From: Fimbriiglobus sp.
GTDB lineage: Bacteria > Planctomycetota > Planctomycetia > Gemmatales > Gemmataceae
Direction of reading: 5' to 3'
Assembly (NCBI GenBank): GCA_025459365.1
Contig: JALOQR010000043.1
Span: forward strand, 1-37,814
Length of the DNA: 37,814 bases
Part shown: piece after piece, positions 37,269-37,814 of the stretch
Numbering within the stretch: the first letter of the stretch is position 1
Layout of the letters: each line of letters begins with the position of its first letter
Position numbers and translations under genes: made by a program
The notes under the pieces: model-generated
Database searches by the model: none
Seen by the model: the letters and a program-made list of their open reading frames with translations, nothing else
Told to the model about the DNA's origin: nothing

Positions 37269-37814
37269 GGTGTTGAACGTCCGGTGGGGGGACTGCTCGG
37301 GTCGTGCCGCGTCGGCAACGGAGGGAAGAACCGGGGCGGTGGTTCGTGCTACGCAAGCCGAAAGTAGCGAACAGATTAGGTAGGCGGGGGCAGCACCGGC
37401 GGCAAGGGAAACGGGATTACGGCGGAATTCTCATGGTTTCGGCGGATGGGAGGGAGAGGAGGAGAAACCACAATATTGATCCAACGATCTGTTGACATGG
37501 CGAGTCGTCAGAGGTTAGTGGCCGAAAGGCTGAATTGAGCGAAAGGCTGATCTGCGCAACACTTAGGATGACTGTGGCGGAGGGGGGGTATGTGTGTGGC
37601 AGGTGGCAGTGTGGCAGAGTGGGGGGGCGAGCCGTGTCCGGCGGTGCGATGGTTGCCGCGATCACCGAACACGCTCTTGACGTCCGAACGTCGAGGATGA
37701 TGTCGAACCTCTTGCGGTGCAAGTGGTTCGGTTGAGTGGTTCGGTTCTGCTTGGATGCAACTGTGTCGCTCGAATCATCCTGAGAGGGGGTCGAGGAGCG
37801 TTCCCCGTCATTCT
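37269..37814. other. Right-end region without a supported gene
   Basis: About 550 bases upstream of tex. Composition is less GC-rich than the genes around it, and the short open frames lack third-position G/C bias. A TTGACA at 37492-37497 has only a weak TTAGTG partner and no gene downstream. CATCCTGAG/ATCCTAAG-like strings near 37565 and 37775 may be remnants of a dispersed repeat. The tex promoter should lie here but I cannot pick it out. Confidence 0.5.

Noticed and set aside
37535-37735. 66-codon plus-strand open frame at the right end
   Set aside because: No third-position G/C bias, no ribosome site, no recognisable protein; it overlaps possible repeat remnants.

Overview
The window looks like chromosome from a high-GC planctomycete of the Gemmata type (Gemmataceae). 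The basis is gene content: a PSCyt/DUF1549/DUF1553 protein, a secreted DUF1080 protein, a DUF4058 protein, a sortilin-like Asp-box protein, a member of the Gemmata family ending in a 'GPGPHxRGCW' motif, and dispersed palindromic repeats between genes. No taxonomic search was possible, so this is inference.

Layout. 1-955: end of an unknown gene, a possible transposase scrap and a DUF4058 gene. 1020-8877, all on the minus strand: MATE transporter, secreted DUF1080 protein, a MutS2 lacking the Smr domain, and a large Asp-box protein, separated by palindromic repeats. 9376-15341, plus strand: a BamA/Omp85 gene broken by a frameshift, a lineage-specific hypothetical, leuA preceded by what reads as a complete leucine leader-peptide attenuator, and an RNase H-like hypothetical. 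15363-16690, minus strand: an array of 15 foldable tRNAs plus one truncated tRNA, none encoding CCA, several with shrunken D arms, and two with leucine anticodons on short-variable-loop bodies. 16766-21935, minus strand: a 41-codon small gene with its own terminator, an RluA-type pseudouridine synthase, a broken amidase, a PQQ-type beta-propeller lipoprotein and a thiolase.

22070-28122 is the most coherent functional block. otsA and otsB (trehalose synthesis) overlap by 4 nt on the minus strand, and the OtsB protein carries a fused C-terminal receiver domain. Divergently placed are a membrane histidine kinase and an NtrC-type sigma-54 activator. A strong sigma-54 (-24/-12) promoter match lies just upstream of otsA, with a 17-bp dyad about 185 bp further upstream. 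I infer a two-component, sigma-54-dependent trehalose regulon in which phosphorylation may act both on transcription and on the phosphatase.

28516-37268, minus strand: the DUF1549/DUF1553 protein, a TSUP-family transporter, an ECF sigma factor overlapping a membrane protein (probable anti-sigma) with a second membrane protein behind it, and a very long Tex protein with an Ala/Pro-rich insertion in its YqgF domain and a Pro/Arg/Gln-rich tail. The last 546 bases hold no gene I can support.
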